Shown: in pieces, positions 15,939 to 25,082 of the stretch
Position numbering within the stretch: the first letter of the stretch is position 1
How the letters are laid out: every line of letters begins with the position of its first letter
Assembly (NCBI GenBank): GCA_013820875.1
Contig: JACDHS010000011.1
Span: 1-59,808, forward strand
DNA length: 59,808 nucleotides
Direction: 5' to 3'
Origin: Verrucomicrobiota bacterium
GTDB lineage: Bacteria > Verrucomicrobiota > Verrucomicrobiia > Limisphaerales > JACDHS01
The notes under the pieces: model-generated
The model's input: the letters and a program-made list of their open reading frames with translations, nothing else
Database searches by the model: none
Told to the model about the DNA's origin: nothing
Translations under genes and position numbers: made by a program

Positions 15939-18900
15939 TCATTCGACCACGTTTCGGTTGAGAATTGGATTTAATTCCTCAGCCAACTTCCGCACCAGCG
16001 GTTCGCGCACAATCGCCCCGTGGTAGCCAGGAACTTCAAAGATTTCGAGTCCACCCTGAATGAGAGTGCCCCAGCCATTGGTCGGGTCTTCATGGATCCC
16101 GACCGGTTGTTTAGTGGCGCGAAAGAGCACTGCATTTCCAGAATACGGTTTGTGACGGTAGTTGAGGCAGGACCGGTAATTTGCGGTGGCCACCTGGGTA
16201 TAGGATTTCGGCAGTTTAAAATGCCAGAGATCGCCTCCGTCATCGCCAGTCCACTTGAATTGATTTCGCAGGACGCGCGGCAAAAAGAGAAAGCGAACAT
16301 TCTGTTTTAGCTTTTTCATTTTCCGCTGCCAGCGCACTGGCAACTTCGCGAGCTTCTCGCGCACGTAACCCGGCCACTCACGGGCTTGCATCATGCGCAA
16401 ATTGTTGATGTGCATTTCCCAACGAGCCATGGACTTGAGCAACCGGTGTCGCGAGATGCCAAGGCTCGGCAATGGCGTAGGATAATCTTTTCCATAGGAA
16501 TCGAAGAAGGCGAGCAACGCCACCTGCTCACCGGACGCATGGAGTTGCTGCGCCATTTCGTACGCTACGATGCCGCCAAAGGAAGAACCACCGATTGAAT
16601 AGGGTCCATTCGGTTGGATCCGTTTGATTTCCTGAACGTAACGAGTCGCCATTTCCTCAATCGTTTTCAGCCACGCTTCTTTGCCATCTAGACCTTGCGC
16701 CTGGATTCCGTAGAACGGTTGGTCGGGATCAAGGTAACTTGCCATGTGCGAATATTCGAGGACAGCGCCTCCGACTCCATGAACACAGAAGAATGGAGTT
16801 CGGGCGCCAGTCGGTTTAATCGGCACAATAAGATTGGAACGACCGCTCTGCCCGGTCTCAATGGCCACTTCGCCTCCACCCACGACGGCGGCAAGCTTTT
16901 CGACGGTCGGCGCTTCAAACAATGTGGCGAGTGGGATTTCTTTGCCCGTAAGCTTTTTGATTTTTGCGAACACGGTGAGGGCCAGCAAGGAATGCCCGCC
17001 CAGTTTGAAGAAATCATCCTGCACACCCACCTTATCGATGCCTAACACCTGCTGCCATATCTCAACCAGCGCCTTCTCAGTTTCATTTCTTGGGGCAAGG
17101 TAATTGGAGGAAATCTGTGGTCGGGCGTATTTCTTCCCCTTCTCTTTGACGACAATTTCTTCCCCTTTGGAATGGGGCGTAGAATGACGTTCTATCTGCA
17201 CGCTGACCTCTTCAGGTGAGACGATGATTTGTGGACTCGATTGGTTGAGTATCCGCGAGAATGCCTCTGCGCCTTCGCCCGGTCGGATGCCCATTTTCAA
17301 AGACCGCGCCCGTTCAGCCTGTAATTCCTGGGGCACTTTCGTGTTCACTGCCATGCCGACTTCCTGCCATGCATACCAGTTGATGGAAATGAAGTTTTCC
17401 GAACGATGCTTCCGAGCGTAAGCATCCAGGAAGGCGTTGGCCGCGCAATAGTCCACCTGCCCTACCCCGCCGAGAAAAGAGTTGATCGTCGAACAAAGAA
17501 CAACGAAATCCGGCTTCTCCCCTGCGAGAGCATTCTTGAGAGCAATGGTGCCATGGACTTTTCCGGAGAGGACGCGCTCAGCCGCCTGGCGAGTTTTGAT
17601 TTGCATGATGCCGCCCCCGGCAACACCTGCCGCGTGAATCACTCCATTGATTGCGCCGAAGCGGGACCGGACTTGATCTATGGCACGCTTCATCTCCTGC
17701 TCATTGGTGACATCGGCATTGATGACCAGTACTTCGCTGCCGAGACGTTCGAGCGTTTCGATCTTGCGGAGTTTAAGAGTGGTTGGATCCTGAGCATCGT
17801 GTTGCTCAATCCATTGTTTCCATTCGGCTCTGCCAGGAAGAGGTTGCCGAGCGATCAATACCAAACTCGCGCCAACGGTTTGCGCAAGGTGTTCGGCGAG
17901 CGCAAGGCCAATTCCACCTAAGCCACCGGTAATTAAATAAACGCCGTTCTTGCGAAGCGCTGGTTTCCCAGCCCGTTCGGCTGGAACGTGTGTTGGTTCA
18001 AAGCATTCGACCCAACGATGAGCGCCGCGATGCGCTACAACGCTGTCGGTTGTGTTCGCAAAGATTTCGTCCAGCAACAGTTCATTAAACTTCTCCGCTT
18101 TCGCTGCCGACTCCGGCAAGACCACGTCAATGCTTGAGCATTGGATGTTTTCGAACTCCTGCGAAACGACACGGCACGGACCGAGAACAAGCGACTTTTC
18201 AGGCACGCACGTTTCATCGCCAGTCACTTCCTGTAGCTCATTCGAAATCACCTTGAGTTCGATCTGCAATTCCGATGCTTGCTCGCCCAGGGTTTGGGCG
18301 AGATACAGCAAACTGTAGAAACTCAGATCGAGCGATGAATCCACACCGCTACCATTCCTGTTCCTATTCTTCCGCGCATCCGGTGTGACAGACCAGAGGT
18401 GAATGATCTTCGTGGGGAGTCGGCCCAGAAAGGATAAGGATTCGAAAAGCGTTCGAAAATCTTTTGGCTCACCCGGATTGATCACATAGGTATCGTTGCT
18501 CTTCTTCTCATATTCTTCTCCGATGGAAACGACGGCTGCGAGTTGCCCAAGCTCTTTCAACTGGCGCGCCAAATTTGCTCCAAGGCCGCAGGGATCAATA
18601 AACAACAACCATGAGACACGCTTTTCAGCCGACTTCTCGGCAACTGTATGATCGATGGCGCGACGTTTCCACGATGGGACATAAAACCATTTCTCAAACT
18701 CCTGCCGATGCGACTGGCTCTTTGTGGAAAGCGAAACCTCCTTCGACTCTTCCACCCAATATCTTTGCCGTTCGAAAGGATACGTCGGCAAGGGCACACG
18801 TCGCCGTTGTTCCTTCGAGTAAAAACCGCTCCAATCAATCTCGACACCGAGCAGCCAGAGTTGGCCGAGCGTCCCAATGATGTGTTGTTCGTCAGATATT

Positions 18901-21900
18901 TGATCGGTGGGATGGCCCAACGATGGGAAAGCTCTTTGGGGCGCGCCAGAGCTTGTATGCAGCTTTGTTAATGAGGTGAGCGTTTGTCCCGGCCCCGCTT
19001 CGATGAACACGCGGTCCGGCTCTTTAAGCAGCTCCTGGATGCCCTGCGAAAACCGCACCGTATTTCGGAGATGTTTTGCCCAGTAGGCGGGATCCGTTGC
19101 CTGCTTTGGTTCAATCCATGTGCCAGTGAGATTCGAGATATAGGGCAACTTTGGGGCATTCAACTGCACCTGCGTCACTCGCCGGGTAAATGCCTCCAGG
19201 ATGGGTTCCATCATTGGAGAATGAAACGCATGAGAGGTGTGCAAACGCTTGCAGTTAAGCCCCTCGCCGGTGAGTCGTCCGGCGAGCTTTTCGATGGCTT
19301 CATTTTCACCCGAGACAACATTCAAACAGGGACCATTGCTCGCGGCGAGTGCGAGGTGATCATTGAGAAAGGGTTGAATGTTCTTTTCAGAAAGCGGCAC
19401 CACCAGCATGGATCCGCCCGGCAGCCTTTGCATAAGCCGACCCCGTTCAGCAACCAACCGAAGCGCGTCTTCGAGACTGAAAACGCCAGACAGGCAAGCC
19501 GCAACATATTCGCCAATACTATGCCCGAGCATCGCTTCAGGCTGGATGCCCCAACTGATCCATAGTTTGGCCAAAGCGTATTCAATCGCAAAGAGAGCGG
19601 GCTGAGCGAAAGCGGTTTGATTGAGTTGCCGTGTGGCGGCTTCGGCGTCTTCGTCATGAAACAACAGGACGCGGATATCACAGCCGATTTCCGTTCTGAG
19701 AATTTCCGCACAAGCATCAAACGTTTCGCGGAAAAGCTCTTCCTGCTGATAGATATCCCACGCCATCCTGAAATGTTGCGCGCCTTGCCCCGAGAAAAGG
19801 AAAACGATCTTCCGGTCACGGGGTTCTTCCATCGCGAAACAAAGCTTTTCAGGATCTTCGAGAACACCAATCGTTTCCTCAATGTTTCTCCCCACGGCGA
19901 AGCAACGCTGTTCAAAATGTTTACGACCGCTTTGTAGCGTGTGGGCCACATCCGGAAGATTGGTTTCTGGATTCTCCTTTAAATGATTGGCCAGATTTCC
20001 AACCAGTGACGACAAAGCTGAATCTGTTTTGGAAGATAACAAAAATAGCTGATGCGGTCTGGATTGCTCACACGCCTGATAGGACGGCGCTTCTTCAAGG
20101 ACAAGATGAGCGTTTGTTCCACCAATCCCGAACGCGCTCACACCCGCGCGCCGTGGAGCACCATTTGTTTTCCAATCCTGAAGCGTGGCATTGACGTAGA
20201 AGGGACTGTTTTCAAAGTCGATTTTTGGATTCGGCTGCTCGAAATGTAAGCTGGGCGGGATTGCTTTATGTCGCAGCGCGAGGACGGTTTTGATTAATCC
20301 CGTCACCCCGGCTGCAACATCGAGATGCCCGAGGTTACTTTTGACAGAACCAACAGCGCAAAATTGTTTCTTTTCAGTTTTCTCGCGGAAGGCCTGCGTA
20401 AGCGCGGCAATCTCAATCGGATCGCCCATGGGTGTTCCTGTTCCGTGCGCTTCGATATAGGTGATGGTTTCCGGATCCACCTGCGCCGCTGCCTGCGCCA
20501 TTTTCACCACTTCGGCCTGGCCTGAAATACTTGGCGCGGTGTAACCAACCTTCTCAGCGCCGTCATTATTGATCGCACCGCCCAGGATGATTGCCTGAAT
20601 CGTATCGCCATCTTCCAAGGCGTCGGAAAGTCGTTTCAACGCAACGATACCAACTCCCATCCCGGAGACTGTTCCCTGCGCTTCTGCATCGAAGGCGCGG
20701 CAGTGTCCATCTGGTGAAAGGATCATTCCCTCCTGGAAAAGATAGCCGCGGCGTTGCGGTTGATTGGCGCACACGCCACCAGCGAGGGCCATATCGCATT
20801 CTCCAGCCAGCAGGCTTTGACACGCGAGTTGCACGGCGACAAGCGATGTGGAACAAGCTGTTTGAACGGCGAAACTCGGTCCGCGTAAATTTAATTTGTA
20901 GGAAACGCGAGTCGCGAGGAAGTCTTTGTCATTCCCGATCATCGCTTGATAGAGCTCGTTGACCGCCATCTCGCTTCGTTTGCCGAATCGCGCAGCATAA
21001 GTGTTCATGCTCGATCCGGCGTAAACCCCAATTGCCCCCGGAAAATTATCCGGATTGCAGCCCGCATTCTCCAAAGCCTCCCACGCAGCTTCGAGGAAGA
21101 GGCGATGCTGCGGATCCAGGATTTCAGCTTCCTTAGGATTGAAACCAAAGAAACCTGCGTCGAACTGATCCAAGTTTTCCAAAGCAGTTCCTGCTTTGAC
21201 ATAGTTTGGATCCTGCAGTTCCTCAGCGGAAACGCCCTGGCTCAGTAAATCTTCATCCCGCCAGGGAAAAATGCCTTCAACCCCGTCCCGCAGATTACGC
21301 CAAAACTCTTCCACATTGTTTGCCCCAGGAAAACGACCGGCCATTCCTACGATCGCAATGCGCTCGGGTTGCCCCTCCTTGGAGTCACGCTGCCTGGTCT
21401 GCCTTTTCGAATTCAACTTTTCATCGGTAACGTCCTCCGCAAAGAATCCGGCCAAAGAATCAATCGTGGAATGCCGAAACATTTCGACCATCGGGATTTC
21501 TTTGGCGAACGTTTGGCTTAATTGATTATGCACCCTGGCGACCAGCAACGAGTGCCCACCCAGATCGAAAAAGTTGTCATGAACCCCCACCTTGGATAAG
21601 CCGAGAGCCTCCTGCCAAATCTGCGCGATCGTCTGTTCAATCTGATTACGCGGCGGAATCCGTTTGGAATCACTATCAGACTGCGCAGCATCGGGTATCG
21701 GCAAAGCACGCCGATCCACCTTCCCATTCGGTGTGAGCGGCAAAGCGTCGAGCCAGACAAACACCGAGGGAATCATGAACTCAGGAAGCTGCCGTCCGAT
21801 GAACTGCTTGATTTCTGAGGTCTCTGGAGTGGATTGCGATTTCGGCACGGCATAAGCAATCAGGCGTTTGTTGCCGGGAGTTGTTTCCCGCGCAACCACC

Positions 21901-24728
21901 ACGGCCTCCCGCACATTCGCGTGTTGACGCAAAACTGTTTCGATTTCACCCAACTCAATGCGGAAGCCACGAATCTTAACCTGGTTATCGAGCCGACCAA
22001 GATATTCAATCGTGCCATCCGCCCGGTAACGTGCGAGGTCTCCTGTTCGATACATGCGCGCACCCGGTTCCTCGCTAAATGGGTTCGGAACAAACTTCTC
22101 CTGCGTAAGATCGGGACGATTCAAATAGCCGCGCGCCAACCCGGCTCCCGCGATGTGAAGTTCTCCCGGTACACCGATTGGCACCATTTGCCGATACTCG
22201 TCTAAAATATAAATCTGCTCGTTTGCAAGCGGCCTGCCAATGTTTGCTGGTTCTCCGGGTTTCCTGAGGGTGAACGTCGAGTAAGTCGTCGTTTCGGTTG
22301 GCCCATACAAATCGAACACGCGTCGCACTGAATTAGTTGCATAGATTTCGTCCACGAGCGTCATCGGCAACGCTTCGCCCGCGAGGTTCACCGTTTGAAT
22401 CGAGGCCGGGAGTGCCTTCATCCTGAGCAGTTCCGCCATTGCGGATGGAACGGTGTTGATCAAACGCACTTCATTGCGCGTGGGGAGCGTGGGCAAAGCC
22501 AATGCGTTCTCGGCAATGATCACCTTTCCGCCCCAGGCGAGTGTTACGAGCAGTTCAAAAACAGAAAGGTCGAAACAAACAGAGGTGGAGAAGAGAACGC
22601 CATCAAACTCTTCCGCAGAAAAAATATCTTTGGCCCAATAAGCAAACGCCGCCACGCTGCGATGCTCAATCGCTACACCTTTCGGTTTGCCGGTTGAACC
22701 CGAGGTAAACAGCACGTAGGCGAGATGACTCGGATTTATGTAAACCGAAACGTTTCCCTCGTCCGCCTGAGAAATGGACTCCCATTCCGTATCGACACAA
22801 ATAATTTTGCGCCTCTCAGCGCCCCCCTGCTCTGCCCATTCCCGCAATTCCACTGAACCGCCCAGTTGACGCGAGCTTGTCAGCAAAAGCGCAGCGCCGG
22901 AATCCTGTAGCGTAAAAATCTGTCGGTCCTTCGGATACGCCGGATCAATCGGCACGTAAGCACCACCCGATTTCAGGATTCCGAGAATCGCAACAACCAG
23001 ATCAATAGAACGTTCAAGGCACAGCCCCACCAAAGCATCAGGTCCAACTCCGAGAGAACGCAAATGCTGCGCGAGTTGATTGGAGCGCGTATCAAGATCC
23101 CCGTACCTCAGTCTTCGATCTCCATCCACGAGCGCGGTTTTTTCCGGATGTTGTTGAGCTTGCTGTTGGAACAGTTCAGGAATGCAGGCATCCTTGGCAT
23201 AAGGAAGTTCGGTTCTGTTCCACTGCGCCATCTGCTCAATCTCACTTTCCGGAATCATCTCAAGTGCCCGAATTTCCTGCGATGGATCATTGCCAATGGC
23301 TTCCAATAGTTTGCAGAAATGAGAAGCCATTCGCTGCATTGTTTCCCGCTCAAACAAATCGCTGTTGTATTCAAAGAAGCACGCTGCGCCATCTGCCGTT
23401 TCATTGACATCCAGGCACAAATCGAATTTCGACACCCCACAGTCGATCGGGACGGACTGCACTTTCAATCCCGCCAGTTCCATGTCTTCGGCAGGTAAAC
23501 TTTGGAACGAAAAGAGAACCTGAAAGATTGGGGTATGGCTGAGATCTCGAGTTGGCTTGATTGCTTCCACTAATTTATCAAAAGGCACGTCCTGATTCTC
23601 GATCGCGTTCAACCAGTTCTCGAACACATCAAACAGCAGTTCACAAAAGCTCAGGTCTCCTTCGACGAAAGTGCGTAGCGCATGAGTATTTACGAAGAAA
23701 CCAATCTGATCGCTCAGTTCAGGAAGATTACGGCCGTTCGCCAGTGTCCCGACGATTATATCCTCCTCACGCGTGTAACGGAAGAGCAGGACATTGAAAG
23801 CAGCGAGATAAATGCTGAAAATGGTCGTCCGTTCCTGCTGTTGAATCTTGTGTAACGCATCAACAATGGGGCGAGGAACATTAAAACGAACCATCGCACC
23901 GCGAGAGGTTTGGACTGCGGGCCGCGGATGATCCGATGGCAGTTCCAGAATGGGCAATGGGCCACCGAGTTGTTCCTTCCAGTATTCCAATTGCCGGGCA
24001 ACAACCTCTCCTTCAGATTGCCTCTTCTGCCACACAGCATAATCCGCATATTGAAGAGATAACTTCGGCAGGGACGGGTCTCCCCCTTCCAAAAAGCTTT
24101 TATAAAACATTCGTAACTCCCGAAAAAACACGCCCAATGAAGTGCCATCAAAGATAATGTGATGAACAACCAGAAGGAGGAGATGTTCTTCATCAGTTAT
24201 GCGAAATAGTTGCGCCCGGAAGAGTGGTCCCACCGCCAGATCAAACGGATTGTGCGCAGTTAACCGCACCTCCCGTTTTGCTTCGCCCTCGGCGTCCGGC
24301 AGTGCCCGCAAATCCATCGTCTCAACCTTAAACCGCCCGAACGAACAGATCTTCTGATGAGGCAACCCGTTAACCAACGGGAAAACCGTTCGGAAAACCT
24401 CATGACGCTGCACGATGGCGTCAATGCTCCGCTCGAGCAACTCTGGTTGAAGCGCCCCTGAAATTTTCCAGGAGAACGCGATATTATAGGCGGTGCTCTC
24501 CGGATTCGATTGATGAATAAACCAGAGGCGTTGTTGCGGGGAAGAAAGGGGTAACAACTGATCCCGCGATGCGCGTTGAAGTGGGAATCCCTCACCCGGA
24601 GCATCTAAAGATTTTCCGACCGCGCCAAGGGTGCCTCGGGGTTCCCGTTCCACGTCAGTTCCCGCTATTTCAAGCTCTGTTTCCATTTCGTTGTATTTGT
24701 TCATTTGGCCTGTTCTGAATGTCCACAA
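15939..24728 (-). CDS. Hybrid NRPS-PKS megasynthase (C-A-T-KS-AT-KR-T-TE)
   Basis: A 2,929-aa single-protein assembly line. Domains by residue: condensation 58-480 (HHIIFDG at 189-195); adenylation 510-1010 (LFTSGSTGKPKG, YRTGDLAR, NGKVDR); carrier (Ser 1060 in GGHS); ketosynthase 1122-1548 (Cys 1292 in TACSTS, His 1428 and 1468); acyltransferase 1640-1930 (GHSIGE, and HAFH as in malonyl-CoA-specific domains); ketoreductase 2015-2515 (GGLGGIG, Ser 2413, Tyr 2427); carrier (Ser 2580); thioesterase 2635-2929 (GGSSFGG, His 2903). No DH, ER or methyltransferase is seen. My by-eye adenylation code is D-L-F-A-N-A-L-T-Y-K, close to an alanine-type code as I remember it. A likely product is an N-acylated beta-hydroxy-gamma-amino acid or a derivative. 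The start is either TTG at 24728 (AGGGAG upstream) or ATG at 24704. Confidence 0.96.
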   Translation of the reverse strand: MWTFRTGQMNKYNEMETELEIAGTDVEREPRGTLGAVGKSLDAPGEGFPLQRASRDQLLPLSSPQQRLWFIHQSNPESTAYNIAFSWKISGALQPELLERSIDAIVQRHEVFRTVFPLVNGLPHQKICSFGRFKVETMDLRALPDAEGEAKREVRLTAHNPFDLAVGPLFRAQLFRITDEEHLLLLVVHHIIFDGTSLGVFFRELRMFYKSFLEGGDPSLPKLSLQYADYAVWQKRQSEGEVVARQLEYWKEQLGGPLPILELPSDHPRPAVQTSRGAMVRFNVPRPIVDALHKIQQQERTTIFSIYLAAFNVLLFRYTREEDIIVGTLANGRNLPELSDQIGFFVNTHALRTFVEGDLSFCELLFDVFENWLNAIENQDVPFDKLVEAIKPTRDLSHTPIFQVLFSFQSLPAEDMELAGLKVQSVPIDCGVSKFDLCLDVNETADGAACFFEYNSDLFERETMQRMASHFCKLLEAIGNDPSQEIRALEMIPESEIEQMAQWNRTELPYAKDACIPELFQQQAQQHPEKTALVDGDRRLRYGDLDTRSNQLAQHLRSLGVGPDALVGLCLERSIDLVVAILGILKSGGAYVPIDPAYPKDRQIFTLQDSGAALLLTSSRQLGGSVELREWAEQGGAERRKIICVDTEWESISQADEGNVSVYINPSHLAYVLFTSGSTGKPKGVAIEHRSVAAFAYWAKDIFSAEEFDGVLFSTSVCFDLSVFELLVTLAWGGKVIIAENALALPTLPTRNEVRLINTVPSAMAELLRMKALPASIQTVNLAGEALPMTLVDEIYATNSVRRVFDLYGPTETTTYSTFTLRKPGEPANIGRPLANEQIYILDEYRQMVPIGVPGELHIAGAGLARGYLNRPDLTQEKFVPNPFSEEPGARMYRTGDLARYRADGTIEYLGRLDNQVKIRGFRIELGEIETVLRQHANVREAVVVARETTPGNKRLIAYAVPKSQSTPETSEIKQFIGRQLPEFMIPSVFVWLDALPLTPNGKVDRRALPIPDAAQSDSDSKRIPPRNQIEQTIAQIWQEALGLSKVGVHDNFFDLGGHSLLVARVHNQLSQTFAKEIPMVEMFRHSTIDSLAGFFAEDVTDEKLNSKRQTRQRDSKEGQPERIAIVGMAGRFPGANNVEEFWRNLRDGVEGIFPWRDEDLLSQGVSAEELQDPNYVKAGTALENLDQFDAGFFGFNPKEAEILDPQHRLFLEAAWEALENAGCNPDNFPGAIGVYAGSSMNTYAARFGKRSEMAVNELYQAMIGNDKDFLATRVSYKLNLRGPSFAVQTACSTSLVAVQLACQSLLAGECDMALAGGVCANQPQRRGYLFQEGMILSPDGHCRAFDAEAQGTVSGMGVGIVALKRLSDALEDGDTIQAIILGGAINNDGAEKVGYTAPSISGQAEVVKMAQAAAQVDPETITYIEAHGTGTPMGDPIEIAALTQAFREKTEKKQFCAVGSVKSNLGHLDVAAGVTGLIKTVLALRHKAIPPSLHFEQPNPKIDFENSPFYVNATLQDWKTNGAPRRAGVSAFGIGGTNAHLVLEEAPSYQACEQSRPHQLFLLSSKTDSALSSLVGNLANHLKENPETNLPDVAHTLQSGRKHFEQRCFAVGRNIEETIGVLEDPEKLCFAMEEPRDRKIVFLFSGQGAQHFRMAWDIYQQEELFRETFDACAEILRTEIGCDIRVLLFHDEDAEAATRQLNQTAFAQPALFAIEYALAKLWISWGIQPEAMLGHSIGEYVAACLSGVFSLEDALRLVAERGRLMQRLPGGSMLVVPLSEKNIQPFLNDHLALAASNGPCLNVVSGENEAIEKLAGRLTGEGLNCKRLHTSHAFHSPMMEPILEAFTRRVTQVQLNAPKLPYISNLTGTWIEPKQATDPAYWAKHLRNTVRFSQGIQELLKEPDRVFIEAGPGQTLTSLTKLHTSSGAPQRAFPSLGHPTDQISDEQHIIGTLGQLWLLGVEIDWSGFYSKEQRRRVPLPTYPFERQRYWVEESKEVSLSTKSQSHRQEFEKWFYVPSWKRRAIDHTVAEKSAEKRVSWLLFIDPCGLGANLARQLKELGQLAAVVSIGEEYEKKSNDTYVINPGEPKDFRTLFESLSFLGRLPTKIIHLWSVTPDARKNRNRNGSGVDSSLDLSFYSLLYLAQTLGEQASELQIELKVISNELQEVTGDETCVPEKSLVLGPCRVVSQEFENIQCSSIDVVLPESAAKAEKFNELLLDEIFANTTDSVVAHRGAHRWVECFEPTHVPAERAGKPALRKNGVYLITGGLGGIGLALAEHLAQTVGASLVLIARQPLPGRAEWKQWIEQHDAQDPTTLKLRKIETLERLGSEVLVINADVTNEQEMKRAIDQVRSRFGAINGVIHAAGVAGGGIMQIKTRQAAERVLSGKVHGTIALKNALAGEKPDFVVLCSTINSFLGGVGQVDYCAANAFLDAYARKHRSENFISINWYAWQEVGMAVNTKVPQELQAERARSLKMGIRPGEGAEAFSRILNQSSPQIIVSPEEVSVQIERHSTPHSKGEEIVVKEKGKKYARPQISSNYLAPRNETEKALVEIWQQVLGIDKVGVQDDFFKLGGHSLLALTVFAKIKKLTGKEIPLATLFEAPTVEKLAAVVGGGEVAIETGQSGRSNLIVPIKPTGARTPFFCVHGVGGAVLEYSHMASYLDPDQPFYGIQAQGLDGKEAWLKTIEEMATRYVQEIKRIQPNGPYSIGGSSFGGIVAYEMAQQLHASGEQVALLAFFDSYGKDYPTPLPSLGISRHRLLKSMARWEMHINNLRMMQAREWPGYVREKLAKLPVRWQRKMKKLKQNVRFLFLPRVLRNQFKWTGDDGGDLWHFKLPKSYTQVATANYRSCLNYRHKPYSGNAVLFRATKQPVGIHEDPTNGWGTLIQGGLEIFEVPGYHGAIVREPLVRKLAEELNPILNRNVVE

Positions 24729-25014
24729 TCTGGTCTCCCTGTTTATTGATCGTCAGCCTCGTATTGATTCTCCGGATCTGTCGCGTAAAACGTCACCCAC
24801 TCTTGCTGCAACGCCCATTTCCGGGGCGATCGATGTTTCCAGTGTTAATAGAAAACGATGAAGTTCGTGTCCCTGGGTAGATCCGAGGTTTGATTGGTGG
24901 ATCTGTGTAATTATTAGGCGAGCTTCTTTCCAGATTTCAGGCAGTCTCTATTTTTCACATCAGTCATCCTGCCAAAAACAGTTAAAAATAGTTTTCGAGC
25001 AATAAACCGAAGCA

Positions 25015-25037
25015 AAACCGCATCGCTAGCGCGGTTT
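25015..25037. promoter_or_regulatory. Inverted repeat in the divergent NRPS-PKS / exoprotein gap
   Basis: AAACCGC (25015-25021) and GCGGTTT (25031-25037) flank a 9-base loop, 46 bases before the exoprotein ATG at 25083. The 354-base gap 24729-25082 is AT-rich towards its right end and must hold both divergent promoters. I see no other convincing operator and no riboswitch. Confidence 0.35.
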
Positions 25038-25082
25038 CCTACTGTTCCAAACAAGTTTTCCTTCTTAATAAATCCATTTGGT

